From contig OW568864.1 in NCBI GenBank assembly GCA_938743325.2, positions 744,001-808,000 of the forward strand: DNA of 64,000 nt, written 5' to 3'. The position numbers were made by a program, and so were the translations under genes. Shown here one piece after another: positions 18,970 through 28,457 of this stretch. The DNA comes from Pycnococcus provasolii (taxonomy: Eukaryota > Chlorophyta > Pseudoscourfieldiophyceae > Pseudoscourfieldiales > Pycnococcaceae). The notes below the pieces were generated by a model. That model saw only the letters and a program-made list of their open reading frames with translations, searched no databases and was not told the origin of the DNA. Within the stretch, counting starts at the first letter, position 1, and each line of letters starts with the position of its first letter.

Positions 18970-19407
18970 TCACTCGGCGTAGCACAGTGGGATGACTTTG
19001 GCGCGCAAACCCGCGCGGCGCGCCTGGTTCTGGCTCATGATCCCACGCGCCGTCTTGACGAAGTACGTGCGTAGCCCGTTGCTCTGCGGTCCTGGCTGCA
19101 AGCCGCAATTCGGCGCACCTCCATACTGCGTTCCGTTGCGCCCCGGCGACGTGACTGACCTCATCTGTGTGAGCGCGGGTGACAGCTGGAGCTGGAGAAA
19201 AGGTTGGTTTTTGCGTTCAGGCTCAAGGGGAAGAGGGACGGCGGTGTGCACGTATCCCTCGCCCATGAGCGCGTCGACGAGTTCGGCGGTATTTTTCGTC
19301 AGCGGCACGCGCGCGGTGTGCCTGCCGTGGTGCACGGCGCAGTGTATCGCGGAGACGGCGCGACCCAGCGCGGAGGGACCGGCGCAGATGAGACGGCCGT
19401 TCGTCAT
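18970..19407 (-). CDS. Organellar ribosomal protein uS8 (probably mitochondrial)
   Basis: 145 residues from the ATG at 19405-19407. The N-terminus (AVSAIHCAVHHGRHTARVPLTKNTAELVDALMGEGYV, spanning about 17-53) matches the uS8 start, where a helix leads into a VPYSK strand and a GYI motif. The C-terminus, with TYFVKTARGIMSQNQARR and the ending VIPLCYAE, matches the uS8 signature STSKGIMTDREAR...GGEVLCYVW. The middle is shorter and diverged, as usual in mitochondrial small-subunit proteins. uS8 binds the central domain of small-subunit rRNA. A TTAGGG array lies 54 bp upstream. Confidence 0.82.
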   Translation of the reverse strand: MTNGRLICAGPSALGRAVSAIHCAVHHGRHTARVPLTKNTAELVDALMGEGYVHTAVPLPLEPERKNQPFLQLQLSPALTQMRSVTSPGRNGTQYGGAPNCGLQPGPQSNGLRTYFVKTARGIMSQNQARRAGLRAKVIPLCYAE

Positions 19408-19460
19408 GAAAGGAAAAAGAAAATAATGAACCCGAGAGGAAGGTTCACCGAGCAGAGGAC

Positions 19461-19494
19461 CCCGTAACCCTAGCTCTAACCCTAACCCTAACCC
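19461..19494 (-). repeat. TTAGGG array in the 5' flank of uS8
   Basis: GTAACCCTAGCTCTAACCCTAACC type on the + strand, so TTAGGG on the coding strand, 54 bp from the ATG. Confidence 0.9.
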
Positions 19495-19620
19495 AATCGG
19501 TCGCCCCCCCCCCTCCCCCGGCGATCCAACAAACCATGGCGTTTCTTTTGGTTGAGGTTGTTGGACGAAAGAAAGGTACTGTATGTTACATGCTGTACGT
19601 TGACACGTGTATGGTAGGTA

Positions 19621-20709
19621 TTACGCATTATCAGGAACAGGCTGCTTCGCCTTCTGCCGCTCCAAATAGCGAGCCTTCGCCGCAGCCAGCATCGACGCGC
19701 GGTCCTTCTTCGCACTGACACTGACGGAAGGAACATGCGTCGTCGTCGCACGCGCTTCAGAAGGCGCTGCTTCGTCGGAGGGTGCCGGCATCTTGGCCTT
19801 CGCTTCCGTTGGCACTTCGTCAGGCACATCCGGTCGCGTCGGTAACGTCTCCCTTGCGGCAGCTTCCGCAACCTCTGCAACCTCCGCGGGTGTTTCGGCT
19901 GGCGTTTCGTCAGGAAACGTCTGCTGCTCCGTTCGTGCCGCCGTGCTCATGCGCCACTGAGGCACGCGTGCAAACGCCGTTGCATTCCGTGCCTCCTCAG
20001 CCTCCTCCTCATCTTTCCATTTCTGCTCTTCCTCGAGTTTCTTCTTGTAACTCGCCGTCACGAAACGTTCCTTGTCGCCGTAAGCTTCGTCGTCAAGTTT
20101 CGCCTCCTTGCGTGCCCTTCGCTCGAACACCAGGTCATGATCCGTCGTTCGCTTCTTCGCCATCTTCAGCATGTTTTCGATGTAACGGCTCGTCTTAGGC
20201 TTTTCTCCAGCTGGATCCTTTTCCGCCTTATTGTCGTCTCTCCTCACGTCTTCCGCGTCGTCGTACGCGAACGCGTTCGGGTCGCTTGCGAGAACCTTTG
20301 CGATGTCCTGCGCCGCCACTGCGTTCGTCTTCTGCGCCTGCCTTCTGATGGCCGCATCGACGTTCCCAAACCGTCCTATTTGCGCATTTGGCTTCTTCGT
20401 GAGGTTTTGCTGAGGTTCGTCGTCGTCTGACTCGTCGTCAAAGTTTGCGCCAAACACGTTACTCGACGCAGGTGCCCCTAAGGCACCTGGCGGTAGCCGC
20501 GGTGCCGACCCTGTTTTCCCTGAAGGGGCATTGCCTGCACCGAACGCAAAAACGCCCCCGTTAACTTTAGGTTTCGACAAAGACGCGGACGCGGACGCAG
20601 ACGCACGTTTGTTCAGTCCAAATTTCATAGAAGCACCTCCTAGAGATGTGAACGGCGTTGACGAACCACCCGAACCAGAACCAGAAGGAGGAGGAGGAGG
20701 AGGCGCCAT
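19621..20709 (-). CDS. Nuclear speckle splicing regulator NSRP1-like
   Basis: 362 residues from the ATG at 20707-20709. Starts with a Pro/Gly/Ser-rich tail and FGLNKRAS. The conserved NSRP1 (CCDC55, DUF2040) block is at about 165-230, with SRYIENMLKMAKKRTTDHDL, ERRARKEAKLDDEAYGDKE and FVTASYKKKLEE. An acidic/Ala-rich coiled coil and a disordered C-terminus follow, ending near ARYLERQKA. In animals the protein sits in speckles and affects alternative splicing. The order of blocks fits; the C-terminal RS domain of animals is not evident. Confidence 0.85.
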   Translation of the reverse strand: MAPPPPPPSGSGSGGSSTPFTSLGGASMKFGLNKRASASASASLSKPKVNGGVFAFGAGNAPSGKTGSAPRLPPGALGAPASSNVFGANFDDESDDDEPQQNLTKKPNAQIGRFGNVDAAIRRQAQKTNAVAAQDIAKVLASDPNAFAYDDAEDVRRDDNKAEKDPAGEKPKTSRYIENMLKMAKKRTTDHDLVFERRARKEAKLDDEAYGDKERFVTASYKKKLEEEQKWKDEEEAEEARNATAFARVPQWRMSTAARTEQQTFPDETPAETPAEVAEVAEAAARETLPTRPDVPDEVPTEAKAKMPAPSDEAAPSEARATTTHVPSVSVSAKKDRASMLAAAKARYLERQKAKQPVPDNA

Positions 20710-20970
20710 ACCAATTCAGAATTCTGGGAACTTTGGAACCCCCAGATGTAAACTTTAAAATGAAACCCGAACCCCTAAAACGAAACCATCCTCCCAACAG
20801 CCTAAGGGCAGAGAAACCCACCTGAGAAACACGATCTCTCCGGAATCTCCTCTCTGTCGTTTCGTTATCCGGAGGCGAAGGCTTTCTCTCGTTTTTCTTC
20901 CTTCCATTCCCCGGAACAGCCGGATTGATTTCTATCTCGGCATCATCATCGCTCGCTGCTGTCGCTCGCT

Positions 20971-21906
20971 ATGAAGTCTCCTCCAGTCGTCTCCACAACT
21001 GGGTTAGGGAAGCCTGCATCAAGGGGAGTGCTTGCTCGTTGTTGTCTCATAGGTAGAAGAAGTTGTACTCTTTCATGGTCTCGGTCGCCTCGGAAGGGGT
21101 CAGGGTCTTTCTCTGGTTTACATAATTTCGGTCGTTTTTTGGGTTTGGCGCATCGGAATCCAACTCAGTGTGGCGCGATCTCTGCTTCTGCTCACGATGA
21201 TTACGTACAACATCGAAAGGGAGAAGACTCAGTCTGCCACGCGGCGGCGCGGTCCATGCGCCACAAAAGTGTCGGCGGGGGTACACATAGCAGGCTTCAG
21301 CTACCCTCGCTTAGAGGCAGAAAAACGAGAACCGACACAAGACCGAACATCGCAACAAAAGCGGTGCCAGCGGCGACGGCGGCGGCGGCGAAGGTATCAG
21401 GCTGGGCCGCACTGTGGGCAAACGACGTGTTCGTCGCCGGGTTCTGGAGCTGGGCGCTTGCGCAGGTGCTCAAGGTGTTCACCACAGCATATAACATGGG
21501 AACGTGGAACTGGAAGATGCTTAAGAGCAGCGGCGGTATGCCGAGCAGCCACACATCCATGTGCGTGGGCGTGACGACCGCCGTGGCGCTCAAGCACGGT
21601 CTCGGCTCGTCGCTCTTCCCCGCGTGCCTGGCATTCACGCTCGTCGTCATGTACGACGCCGCGCACGTGCGGTGGCAGGCTGGCAGGCACGCCGCCGCGC
21701 TGAACGTGCTCGTGAAGCACTACCGCGCAACACACGGGGGAGCAGACGCTTCACCAGCCGGCGCGACGGAGGAGTCGTCGTCGCCAGTTGGTCGGACGCT
21801 CGAGGACCTTCCCGAGGAGGAGCTGAAGGAGGTGCTAGGTCACACGCCCGTGCAGGTGTACGCGGGCGCTGCGCTCGGCATCGTCGTTGCTTTCTTAGCT
21901 TGTTGA
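20971..21906 (+). CDS. DUF212 (divergent PAP2) membrane protein, probably plastid
   Basis: 311 residues. The first ~125 residues are basic and Ser-rich, consistent with a transit peptide. The DUF212 domain follows: NDVFVAGFWSWALAQVLKV, SSGGMPSSHTSMCVGVTTAV and YDAAHVRWQAGRHAAALN, ending LGHTPVQVYAGAALGIVVAF. The SGGMPSSH and D..GVR-type motifs resemble acid phosphatase/haloperoxidase relatives, but here GVR reads AHVR. Catalytic activity in this family is not settled. Confidence 0.88.
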   Translation: MKSPPVVSTTGLGKPASRGVLARCCLIGRRSCTLSWSRSPRKGSGSFSGLHNFGRFLGLAHRNPTQCGAISASAHDDYVQHRKGEDSVCHAAARSMRHKSVGGGTHSRLQLPSLRGRKTRTDTRPNIATKAVPAATAAAAKVSGWAALWANDVFVAGFWSWALAQVLKVFTTAYNMGTWNWKMLKSSGGMPSSHTSMCVGVTTAVALKHGLGSSLFPACLAFTLVVMYDAAHVRWQAGRHAAALNVLVKHYRATHGGADASPAGATEESSSPVGRTLEDLPEEELKEVLGHTPVQVYAGAALGIVVAFLAC

Positions 21907-22200
21907 AAAGGTAAAAGCTCACCACTCCCTTACTACCTAAAGCTTCTTCCATGACCACCCTCTAACGCGGCGCTTTTGGTCCATGGTACAAGTTACTTCC
22001 CGCTTGCAACCCGACATACATACATCTATACATGCTCGTCGTTCTCGTTGTTCTCCCCCCCCGTTCGATTTTTCATTTTTTCTTTTTTCTTCCTGCCCCC
22101 CCCCCCCCAAACAAAGGCCAAAGCGCCGCCACCCTGTTGTCGTTTTGGTTTTTGTCTTGCACCTGTCCCCGGCAGTAGTAAGCACACGTCAAACCATACC
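21907..22200. other. Short 5' region of the BCAS2 gene
   Basis: Pyrimidine-rich, with C8 near 22065 and C13 at 22096-22108 ahead of the start at 22201. No gene seen. Confidence 0.5.
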
Positions 22201-22803
22201 ATGCGCGTGCACGAGTCGATTGACGCGCTCGCGTACGCCTCCGCTGACGCCGTGCCCGCCTCGCTGCGCCACGAGGCGGAGACGCGCATCGCCGCGGAAA
22301 TGGGAACCATGGCGCGCGAGGGTGTGTCGCTGGCGACTTTCGAACGCAGGCTTCCCTCCCTCCCGGCCATGTCGTCGTCGACACTCTTCGCTCAAGAACT
22401 TCAGCGCGTCGAAAGTGGAAAAGAAAGCTCCCCCGCCATTGATACCGATCGTGCGCGCATGGACGAGCCGGCGGAGGGAAGCTCTCTGGAGGAGTGGGAG
22501 CGTGCACTCGCGAACGCTGAGGTGCAGTACGAGCATACGCAAACGCGCATTCTCAACCTGGAGCTGCTTGAAAAGTACGGGGTAAGTGCGTGGAAGGTGC
22601 ACCTGCAGCACCTTGAGCGTATGGAGGCGAACCTGCGTCGCCACCTGTCGGAGCAGAAGGAAGCGGTGGAGGCCATCAACCAGGCGAGGCGGCGTGAGCA
22701 CGCGAGCGCCGATGCAGAGCTGAGCAAGCTGTCGGCACAGTACCAAAGCCTGGTTCAGCGCACTGCGGACATACGCGCGGCGTGCGAGTCCATGGTTTCG
22801 TGA
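22201..22803 (+). CDS. BCAS2: Pre-mRNA splicing factor SPF27/BCAS2
   Basis: 200 residues from ATG 22201; upstream codons are open but untranslated in character. The N-terminal half carries the family pattern of an ASADAVPASLRHEAETRIAA-type helix. The C-terminal half is the classic BCAS2 coiled coil: LELLEKYGVSAWKVHLQHLE, then a long helix (about 135-195) ending IRAACESM. SPF27 is a core member of the Prp19/NTC complex that activates the spliceosome. Length (human 225) is close. Confidence 0.92.
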   Translation: MRVHESIDALAYASADAVPASLRHEAETRIAAEMGTMAREGVSLATFERRLPSLPAMSSSTLFAQELQRVESGKESSPAIDTDRARMDEPAEGSSLEEWERALANAEVQYEHTQTRILNLELLEKYGVSAWKVHLQHLERMEANLRRHLSEQKEAVEAINQARRREHASADAELSKLSAQYQSLVQRTADIRAACESMVS

Positions 22804-22952
22804 GAAGGTTTGGTTTGTCGTCTCCTCCCTTCGTTGTTTCTCGAAACGAGTGTGTTACTTGTACAATAGTCGATCACTGTCGGCTTGTTTTTTTCTTCAA
22901 CTTGTTCTCTTTATTTTGTTTTTCGTCCTCTCGCCTCTGTCTGCCTTTCTCT

Positions 22953-22992
22953 CGCTCGCTCGCTCGCTATATATATCTCTCTCTCTTCTTAT
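22953..22992. repeat. CTCG/TA/CT simple repeats
   Basis: (CTCG)n, then TATATATA, then CTCTCTCT, between the convergent BCAS2 and RPB8 genes. Confidence 0.8.
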
Positions 22993-23004
22993 TAGCAGAG
23001 ACTC

Positions 23005-23460
23005 TTACACGTCAACCTTACGTATGAGGATGAAGACACGTAAGTCGCGCTTGAGGTCCTTGAGCTCCTGTGCGGCGCCTTTGAGCGACATCAGCAGTCC
23101 TCCGAAGCTAGCAATGATCTCGTGCGCCGCTCCTCCGACGGCGCCGGGCACCACCTTGAACACCTTCCCGTACATGACGTACTCGTATTTGTCCGCGAGC
23201 GACGGTTTCCCCTGCATGAGCGCCTCTGTGTACACGCCTTCTTCTGGGTCGCGCGTTCCGTCGAGGTTGAGCGTGTCAGCTAAGAGCAGTACGAATCGCT
23301 GCTGCGACTTGTTGAGCGGGTATACGTCGACGTTGACGTCGAGTTTGAGTCTCATGTCGAACTTGTCGCTGTGCGCTTCTAGGCGGGAGACGAGGTCGAA
23401 CTTCCTCCCGTCGGCGTCCACCGTGTCGACGACGAACGTGTCCTCGAACAAAGTCGGCAT
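23005..23460 (-). CDS. RPB8: RNA polymerase I/II/III shared subunit RPB8 (RPABC3)
   Basis: 151 residues from the ATG at 23458-23460. It is colinear with human RPB8: LFEDTFVVDTVDADGRKFD, then VSRLEAH, LDVNVDVYPL, KPSLADKYEYVMYGKVFKV, and the end FGGLLMSLKG...DLRVFILIRKV. RPB8 is an OB-fold subunit common to the three nuclear polymerases. Length matches (human 150). A dense TTAGGG array lies 67 bp upstream. Confidence 0.96.
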   Translation of the reverse strand: MPTLFEDTFVVDTVDADGRKFDLVSRLEAHSDKFDMRLKLDVNVDVYPLNKSQQRFVLLLADTLNLDGTRDPEEGVYTEALMQGKPSLADKYEYVMYGKVFKVVPGAVGGAAHEIIASFGGLLMSLKGAAQELKDLKRDLRVFILIRKVDV

Positions 23461-23957
23461 GGCGGCGCGAGAAACCGCGAGATATAATAATACCGAGAGC
23501 GAGGATGAAAAGAAGGGACCACCACCGAACCCTAACCCAACAACCCTAACACTAACCCTAACCCTAACGGAAACCCTAACGGTCCCACATCGGCCGACCC
23601 TTCCTACCTCTTTAAAAAGGTAAGTACTAAGAATACCCGGCCGCAGGTTGCCTTGTCGCCCCACCTGGACCTCCCACCTGGTGGGGCCCACCTTCTTGCC
23701 TTGCTTGATCGGGCAACACGACTGTAAGTTATCAGGTGGAGGCTGGACATAGTGGTAGAAAGCGGGTCCCGAGGCTATCGTAGCACTACTGTACCAAACT
23801 AGACGAAAGAAATGCACTTATGCACCGTGCGTGCTCGGTCTCTGCTCGCCATCCCTCTCATCCCTCTCACCTTGAGCACGGTTCGTCGGGGCCATCATTT
23901 TAGCCATCACTGCTCAGTTCAGCCTCTAAGGCCGACTCAGCCTGAGGAGGACTCACT
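23461..23957. other. Divergent intergenic region
   Basis: Besides the TTAGGG array it holds a GGTGGGG/CCCCACC-rich patch (about 23650-23695) and TACTGTA at 23787. No gene seen. Confidence 0.5.
23527..23580 (-). repeat. TTAGGG array in the 5' flank of RPB8
   Basis: About seven CCCTAA units with small spacers on the + strand, so TTAGGG on the coding strand, 67 bp from the ATG. Confidence 0.9.
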
Positions 23958-25913
23958 ATGCCGCTCTTCCTTGTCGGATGGCAACACGCGCCGTCCACCG
24001 TCACGCTCATACGCGCGAACCACCCGAAGCACCTTGCGAAAATCATAATGAGCTGCGGATTCGACGCAAACACGTGCGTGTGGACCGAGTACCAAGGACC
24101 GCTCTTCCTCAACTTCAACGCGCATGCGAGGAGAATACACGTTCAGCCAACGCACAACACGGACGCTGACGAAGAGGGAAACGTGCCGCCAAACACGACA
24201 TCTGTTATGAAGGAAGGCGCAGACGGTCTCTTCAGGCCTATTCCAGGAAGCATACCCGCGGAAGAGTTTCCCGCGAGTCCAGGTGCAGACGGAGGGCGGC
24301 TCGCGCAGTCGCTCAGAGGTAAAGTCGAGCAAACGAGGTCGGCCACCTTCGACGAACTCGCCCTTAGGCTGCGAACCATGCAGCTTCGCATGGAAATGGA
24401 CGTTTCTGCAAAGGCAGGGTCCATCAAGAGACGAACCGCCGCGAAGCAGCTTCTGTTCGACGCTCGCGAAGAGCAGAAGATGCTCGAAAAGCAGCGCGCG
24501 CGAAATACGTCGGCAGGACGCGTCACGTTCGCGTCACCCGCCAAGTCCGTGGGCACGGTGGATATGACACGTGTAGACGACGACGAAGAGGCTGAAATTA
24601 GACGCACGTTCGAGGAGCTGCGCGGAGAGCGAGCACGGCTGCAGACGGAGCTGCGTGACAAGCAGCATGCGGTGGAGCTCAGTCGAGAGCGCAAGCTGGC
24701 ACTTGACACCATGCAAAGCACGAGAGAGTCCGTGTCGCGCGGTTCGCTGGGAGAGATGTCGGTGGGTAGTGGCAGCGTCGTGCCTCTGCGTTGGACCATT
24801 GGACGAGAGAGCGCGGGGACACCAGGGTCGCTTGCGGCACCGGAGGAGCGTGCGGCATTCTACGAAATACGGCGTGCGCAGATCCTCGACCAGCAACGCG
24901 CAATTGAGATGGCAGCCGTCGCTGCGAGAAGCGGACTGGGTGGTGGTGCAATGGCTTGGGAGGCTCTGTCGCCGGATAAAAGCGACGCGGCGGCATCCAA
25001 CTATGGATACCCCGCTCAGTCTCCGTCGCCCCCGCCCCCGCCCTTGTTCCGAGGCCCTGAGGGCGAGAAAGCGGCGTGGGAAGCGGCAGTGCGGAGCCTG
25101 CCCAGTGAGGCTAAGCGTGCCGCGGCCGAGAGTGCGAATTTAAAGCCGCTGGCTGAACGTTCGGCGAACGAGCTTATCGCATGGGCAGAGGCGAAGCGTG
25201 CCGAGGCGACGATCCTGCGTGAGGCGCGCACTCGCGATGCCGAGGCGCGAAGGGCGCAGCTGCAAATGCACAAGGATGATCTCGAGGGACGGCGCGTGCA
25301 GGCGCATCGGCGGCGCAAGCTTGTGGAGGCGCGTCGCGAGCAGGCTGTGCTAGAGGAGGAGGTGAGATCGTACTTGGATAAATGCATTGAGCACGGAGTG
25401 AGCGATGGACCGATTCCCCGCACTCTGCAGGATCAACAAGCGCAGGACGCGATGACATTCTACAAGACTCCGCGCACTGCGCAGGCGGAGGAAGTCTTAC
25501 ACGCCGCACGCGATGCGGCCGTGGCAGCTGAAAGCGCGAAAAAAGACCTGCTTGCAGCACGTGCGGAGGTTGAGGCTCTCAGCCCAACGAAGGAAGGTGG
25601 CGGCGCTGAAGATGAGGACGGTGCTCTCGTGCCTGTCGCGGCAGAGGGGGCCGTTGCACCAGCCGCTACTGCAAATGAAGACGGTGCACTAGCCCCTGTG
25701 GACGACGTTGGAGCAGCAACAACATCCGCGGCAGATACAGACGGTGCACTAGTCCCTGCGGACGATGCACCCGCACCCGAGGCTCCACCCCCTGCAGCCT
25801 TGGAGGAGGCGGTGGAAGAAGAAAAGGGCGCCGCAAAGCCGTCCATCGATCCCGCTGGCGCCGAAGACTTGTTGGACGCTGAGCTTGAGAATGAGCTTCT
25901 TGCTGGCGTGTAA
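23958..25913 (+). CDS. Unknown coiled-coil protein
   Basis: 651 residues. The first ~60 residues look globular (LFLVGWQHAPSTVTLIRANH, MSCGFDANTCVWTEYQGPLF). Most of the rest is predicted coiled coil rich in Ala, Arg and Glu (about 105-165, 210-260, 400-490). Between them is a Pro-rich spacer, SPSPPPPPLF (about 355). The C-terminal ~110 residues are acidic, with imperfect repeats of the type NEDGALAPVDDVG. I do not recognise a family. The look (long coiled coil, acidic tail) would suit a cytoskeletal or flagellar protein, but that is a guess. Confidence 0.75.
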   Translation: MPLFLVGWQHAPSTVTLIRANHPKHLAKIIMSCGFDANTCVWTEYQGPLFLNFNAHARRIHVQPTHNTDADEEGNVPPNTTSVMKEGADGLFRPIPGSIPAEEFPASPGADGGRLAQSLRGKVEQTRSATFDELALRLRTMQLRMEMDVSAKAGSIKRRTAAKQLLFDAREEQKMLEKQRARNTSAGRVTFASPAKSVGTVDMTRVDDDEEAEIRRTFEELRGERARLQTELRDKQHAVELSRERKLALDTMQSTRESVSRGSLGEMSVGSGSVVPLRWTIGRESAGTPGSLAAPEERAAFYEIRRAQILDQQRAIEMAAVAARSGLGGGAMAWEALSPDKSDAAASNYGYPAQSPSPPPPPLFRGPEGEKAAWEAAVRSLPSEAKRAAAESANLKPLAERSANELIAWAEAKRAEATILREARTRDAEARRAQLQMHKDDLEGRRVQAHRRRKLVEARREQAVLEEEVRSYLDKCIEHGVSDGPIPRTLQDQQAQDAMTFYKTPRTAQAEEVLHAARDAAVAAESAKKDLLAARAEVEALSPTKEGGGAEDEDGALVPVAAEGAVAPAATANEDGALAPVDDVGAATTSAADTDGALVPADDAPAPEAPPPAALEEAVEEEKGAAKPSIDPAGAEDLLDAELENELLAGV

Positions 25914-26729
25914 AAAAAACGTGCAATTGAACAAACCTGCATGGCGCCCAACACCGTGAGGGGCCCCGTGCAGTTGTTGGCGAACACGCTCTCGCCGCCA
26001 GGGCCATGTGCGCCCTGCTCGCCTTGGGCAATGGTCCTGCCGTCGACGTCGACGATCGGTGGGGTCTGGTAGCCGCGGTTCGTCAGCTGCATCTTGCCCT
26101 CTTGCTCGATCGAGAGCGAGCCCGTGCTCGTGCCGTATATCATGAGCATGAAGCCATCCGTCACCCCCTTCTCCACGATGCATCCACACATCCTGCGTCG
26201 TCACCACCTCAAAGTCTCGCTCCCTGCCGATCTCGATGATCTCCGAACGCCGATTGCGCCAATGCTTTGCTTGGTTCCAATTGCATGCGCACCCGATGCT
26301 TGAGCCTTGTTGCAGTTTGCTGACGCTCGTACTTGTCACCACTTGGCTGCATTCGAGACATCGTACCGACGGGCAATACCATGTGCACCTGCCATGTGCA
26401 CCTGCTGGTCGGCGGAAGTCCTCTTCATGATCGCAATCAACGAAAAGAAACCTTGAGCCACGTCTGTCGCCCTCCATCCTCGACAGGACAGTTCTACGAC
26501 TGCCTTCTTCTTCGGTGGTGAAAGCGCGATACGTTGCGGTTGACGTGCGTGAGAGTTAACAGTACCACTATGTACAGTCGACTCGACCGGGATCCCCAAG
26601 TTCAACAAATCCAATGGATCAAGAGGATGGTTCTACATTAAATCCCGAAATCAGGTTGGGTCAAGGTGGGAGGTCCCCACTTCCCCGTGGTCAACATCTC
26701 CGTCAAACTGTTCAAGCGCTGCGTTCACC
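25914..26729. other. Gap holding only the gene remnant
   Basis: About 800 bp between two co-directional coiled-coil-type genes. Apart from the minus-strand remnant I see nothing else convincing. Confidence 0.5.
25930..26480 (-). pseudogene. Remnant of a zinc-ribbon-like gene
   Basis: Minus-strand sequence with protein-like content but no intact gene. One part has a Cys pattern, CLECSQVV...GCACNW, followed by NRRSEIIEIGRERDFEVVTT. Another reads IEQEGKMQLTNRGYQTPPIV and GPGGESVFANNC. The C-x-x-C ... C-x-C plus RRxEIIEIG pattern reminds me of zinc-ribbon proteins in large algal viruses, but I cannot confirm that. It is broken in about one or two places. Origin open. Confidence 0.45.
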
Positions 26730-28199
26730 ATGCCGCCTCTCGCGCAGAAGTGGGCCGCACACACGTCCGAGCGCCACCCCGTCGCGCAGCGGCTGCAGCG
26801 CGCCGCCCTGCAAGCTGAGCTGGAGGCGCGCGCAAAAGGCGAGCTTCACCCAGTGGCCCTCGAGCTGAGACGAGCGTCCGCGCTCGCCGAGGCGTTGGAT
26901 GCGGTGTCGCGAGGGGAAGATGTCAGCGCGTTCATCGAGCTCACGTCGCACGCGGACCTGCTGGTGCCGTGCTGGCTGGCATGGCGACGCCGCGCCGCCT
27001 CGAGGAGACACTTGCATGAGGCGCACGTTCCCGCCGTGCTCACTGCATGGCGGATATGGGCACGCACGAAGCGCGCTGCGCGGCCCGAGGCTACCGAGCA
27101 GAGTCTGAGCGAGGCGCTCGCGCTGCGGCACCGTGCACGCAGACTGCTGCTCACGTGGCGTAAAGAAACCAAGCTCCTTCAGCGTGAAAATGCTGCTAAG
27201 GGTCTGAACGATGCACAGCGTCGCAGGCAACGACGCGACAAACACGGCGTTGGAGACGAAGATGACGAACTCGCGGTGAGCATTCGAAAGGATGCTGAGT
27301 CGAAGCTTGCACAGCGCGAAGCGCAGCAGCGCATGGAAAGGCAGCTCGCTGCTTCGGCACAACACCAAGCTGAGTACGAGGCAGCGTCGCTCATTCAGGC
27401 TCATGTACGGCGAAAGTTACAGGGCAAGAAGTTCGAGTTGATGCGTGTGAATCCGTTCGAGCGCGTGAGGCGGGTCACGAAGACGCTGCTGCACGGCAAC
27501 GACGCGTTCCAGAAGTTGCGCGCAGCCACCGTCGCTGTGATGGGTCAGACGCGTATGGCGGAGGAGCGGTCTCGCCGCCTCGAGGTTGCGAACATGGAAG
27601 CTCTCACGCACTTGCAGGAGGCACGCGCGCGCCTCGTTCACGTCGAGGCGATGCACGTCGGAGCGGGACGCACTTTCGCACGGCAGGTTGGCAAGATGTA
27701 CGTCCACGACTCGTGGTTTGGCGAGTGTCGCGGCGACGCGCTTGCTCGACCACCTCTTGCTCAGCTTGATGCCAGCGACAACGACGGCGGTCGCGGCCGC
27801 CTCGCTTCGCGTGCGGCGGACGTGGCGGCATTGAGCGAGCAGAAGAGTGCGATGCACTCCTCTGCAGGCGACGGTGCAGCCTTCCACGTTTCATTCCACG
27901 CCGCCCGTCGAATGTTCGAGAAGGCTGACTCGGATGGCGACGGCGCCGCATCGTTCGACGAGCTGCTCGACTCCGTGGTTGAGGCGGAGGTGAACGTCCA
28001 GGCGAGCGTTCTGCTTGCTCAGTTTGATCGCCGAGCGTACGGCCGCGGTGTCATCACGCTCGAGGACTTTGCCGCCATCTGCACGGAGCTCAGCTTGACG
28101 TGCGGTGGCGTTGACGGCGGCGGCGTGATTATGGACGTGAAGGTTCCGAAGAGGAAGGGTAAGGGCAAATTGTCCAAAGCTGCTTCAAGGCGAAAGTGA
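26730..28199 (+). CDS. IQ-motif and EF-hand protein
   Basis: 489 residues; ATG in a CACCATG context. Helical, Arg/Ala-rich throughout. An IQ-like motif (ASLIQAHVRRKLQGKKFELM, about 220-240) could bind calmodulin. A canonical EF loop, DSDGDGAASFDE, sits near 400-411, with a second, degenerate hand at FDRRAYGRGVITLEDF. The tail is strongly basic (KVPKRKGKGKLSKAASRRK). Calcium-dependent scaffold or flagellar function would fit; no named family. Confidence 0.75.
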   Translation: MPPLAQKWAAHTSERHPVAQRLQRAALQAELEARAKGELHPVALELRRASALAEALDAVSRGEDVSAFIELTSHADLLVPCWLAWRRRAASRRHLHEAHVPAVLTAWRIWARTKRAARPEATEQSLSEALALRHRARRLLLTWRKETKLLQRENAAKGLNDAQRRRQRRDKHGVGDEDDELAVSIRKDAESKLAQREAQQRMERQLAASAQHQAEYEAASLIQAHVRRKLQGKKFELMRVNPFERVRRVTKTLLHGNDAFQKLRAATVAVMGQTRMAEERSRRLEVANMEALTHLQEARARLVHVEAMHVGAGRTFARQVGKMYVHDSWFGECRGDALARPPLAQLDASDNDGGRGRLASRAADVAALSEQKSAMHSSAGDGAAFHVSFHAARRMFEKADSDGDGAASFDELLDSVVEAEVNVQASVLLAQFDRRAYGRGVITLEDFAAICTELSLTCGGVDGGGVIMDVKVPKRKGKGKLSKAASRRK

Positions 28200-28457
28200 G
28201 CTGAGCTGAGCTGAGCTCTTGTTGGTTTCACTAAAAGAAGGTTTGTAAAAGAAGATTATATTATTACAGTACCATTCAGAAGAGCGTGAGCATCTGAGAG
28301 AGGAGAGAGAGAGAGTTTGAGAGCGTGTGTGTGTGTGTGCCAAACCGCAACGAGCATCCTGCCTGCCTGCCTGCCCAGCCATTAAAGTGCGGTTATCTTT
28401 CTCTGTTAGAGAGTTAGCACGACGGACGACCCAAGTTCTGCTCATTCAAACACTAGC
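28200..28457. repeat. Short simple repeats between convergent genes
   Basis: GAGCT repeats (about 28199-28217), a GAGA block (28292-28314), (GT)n (28325-28338), and GCCTGCCTGCC (28360-28376). TACAGTA at 28265. Confidence 0.75.
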
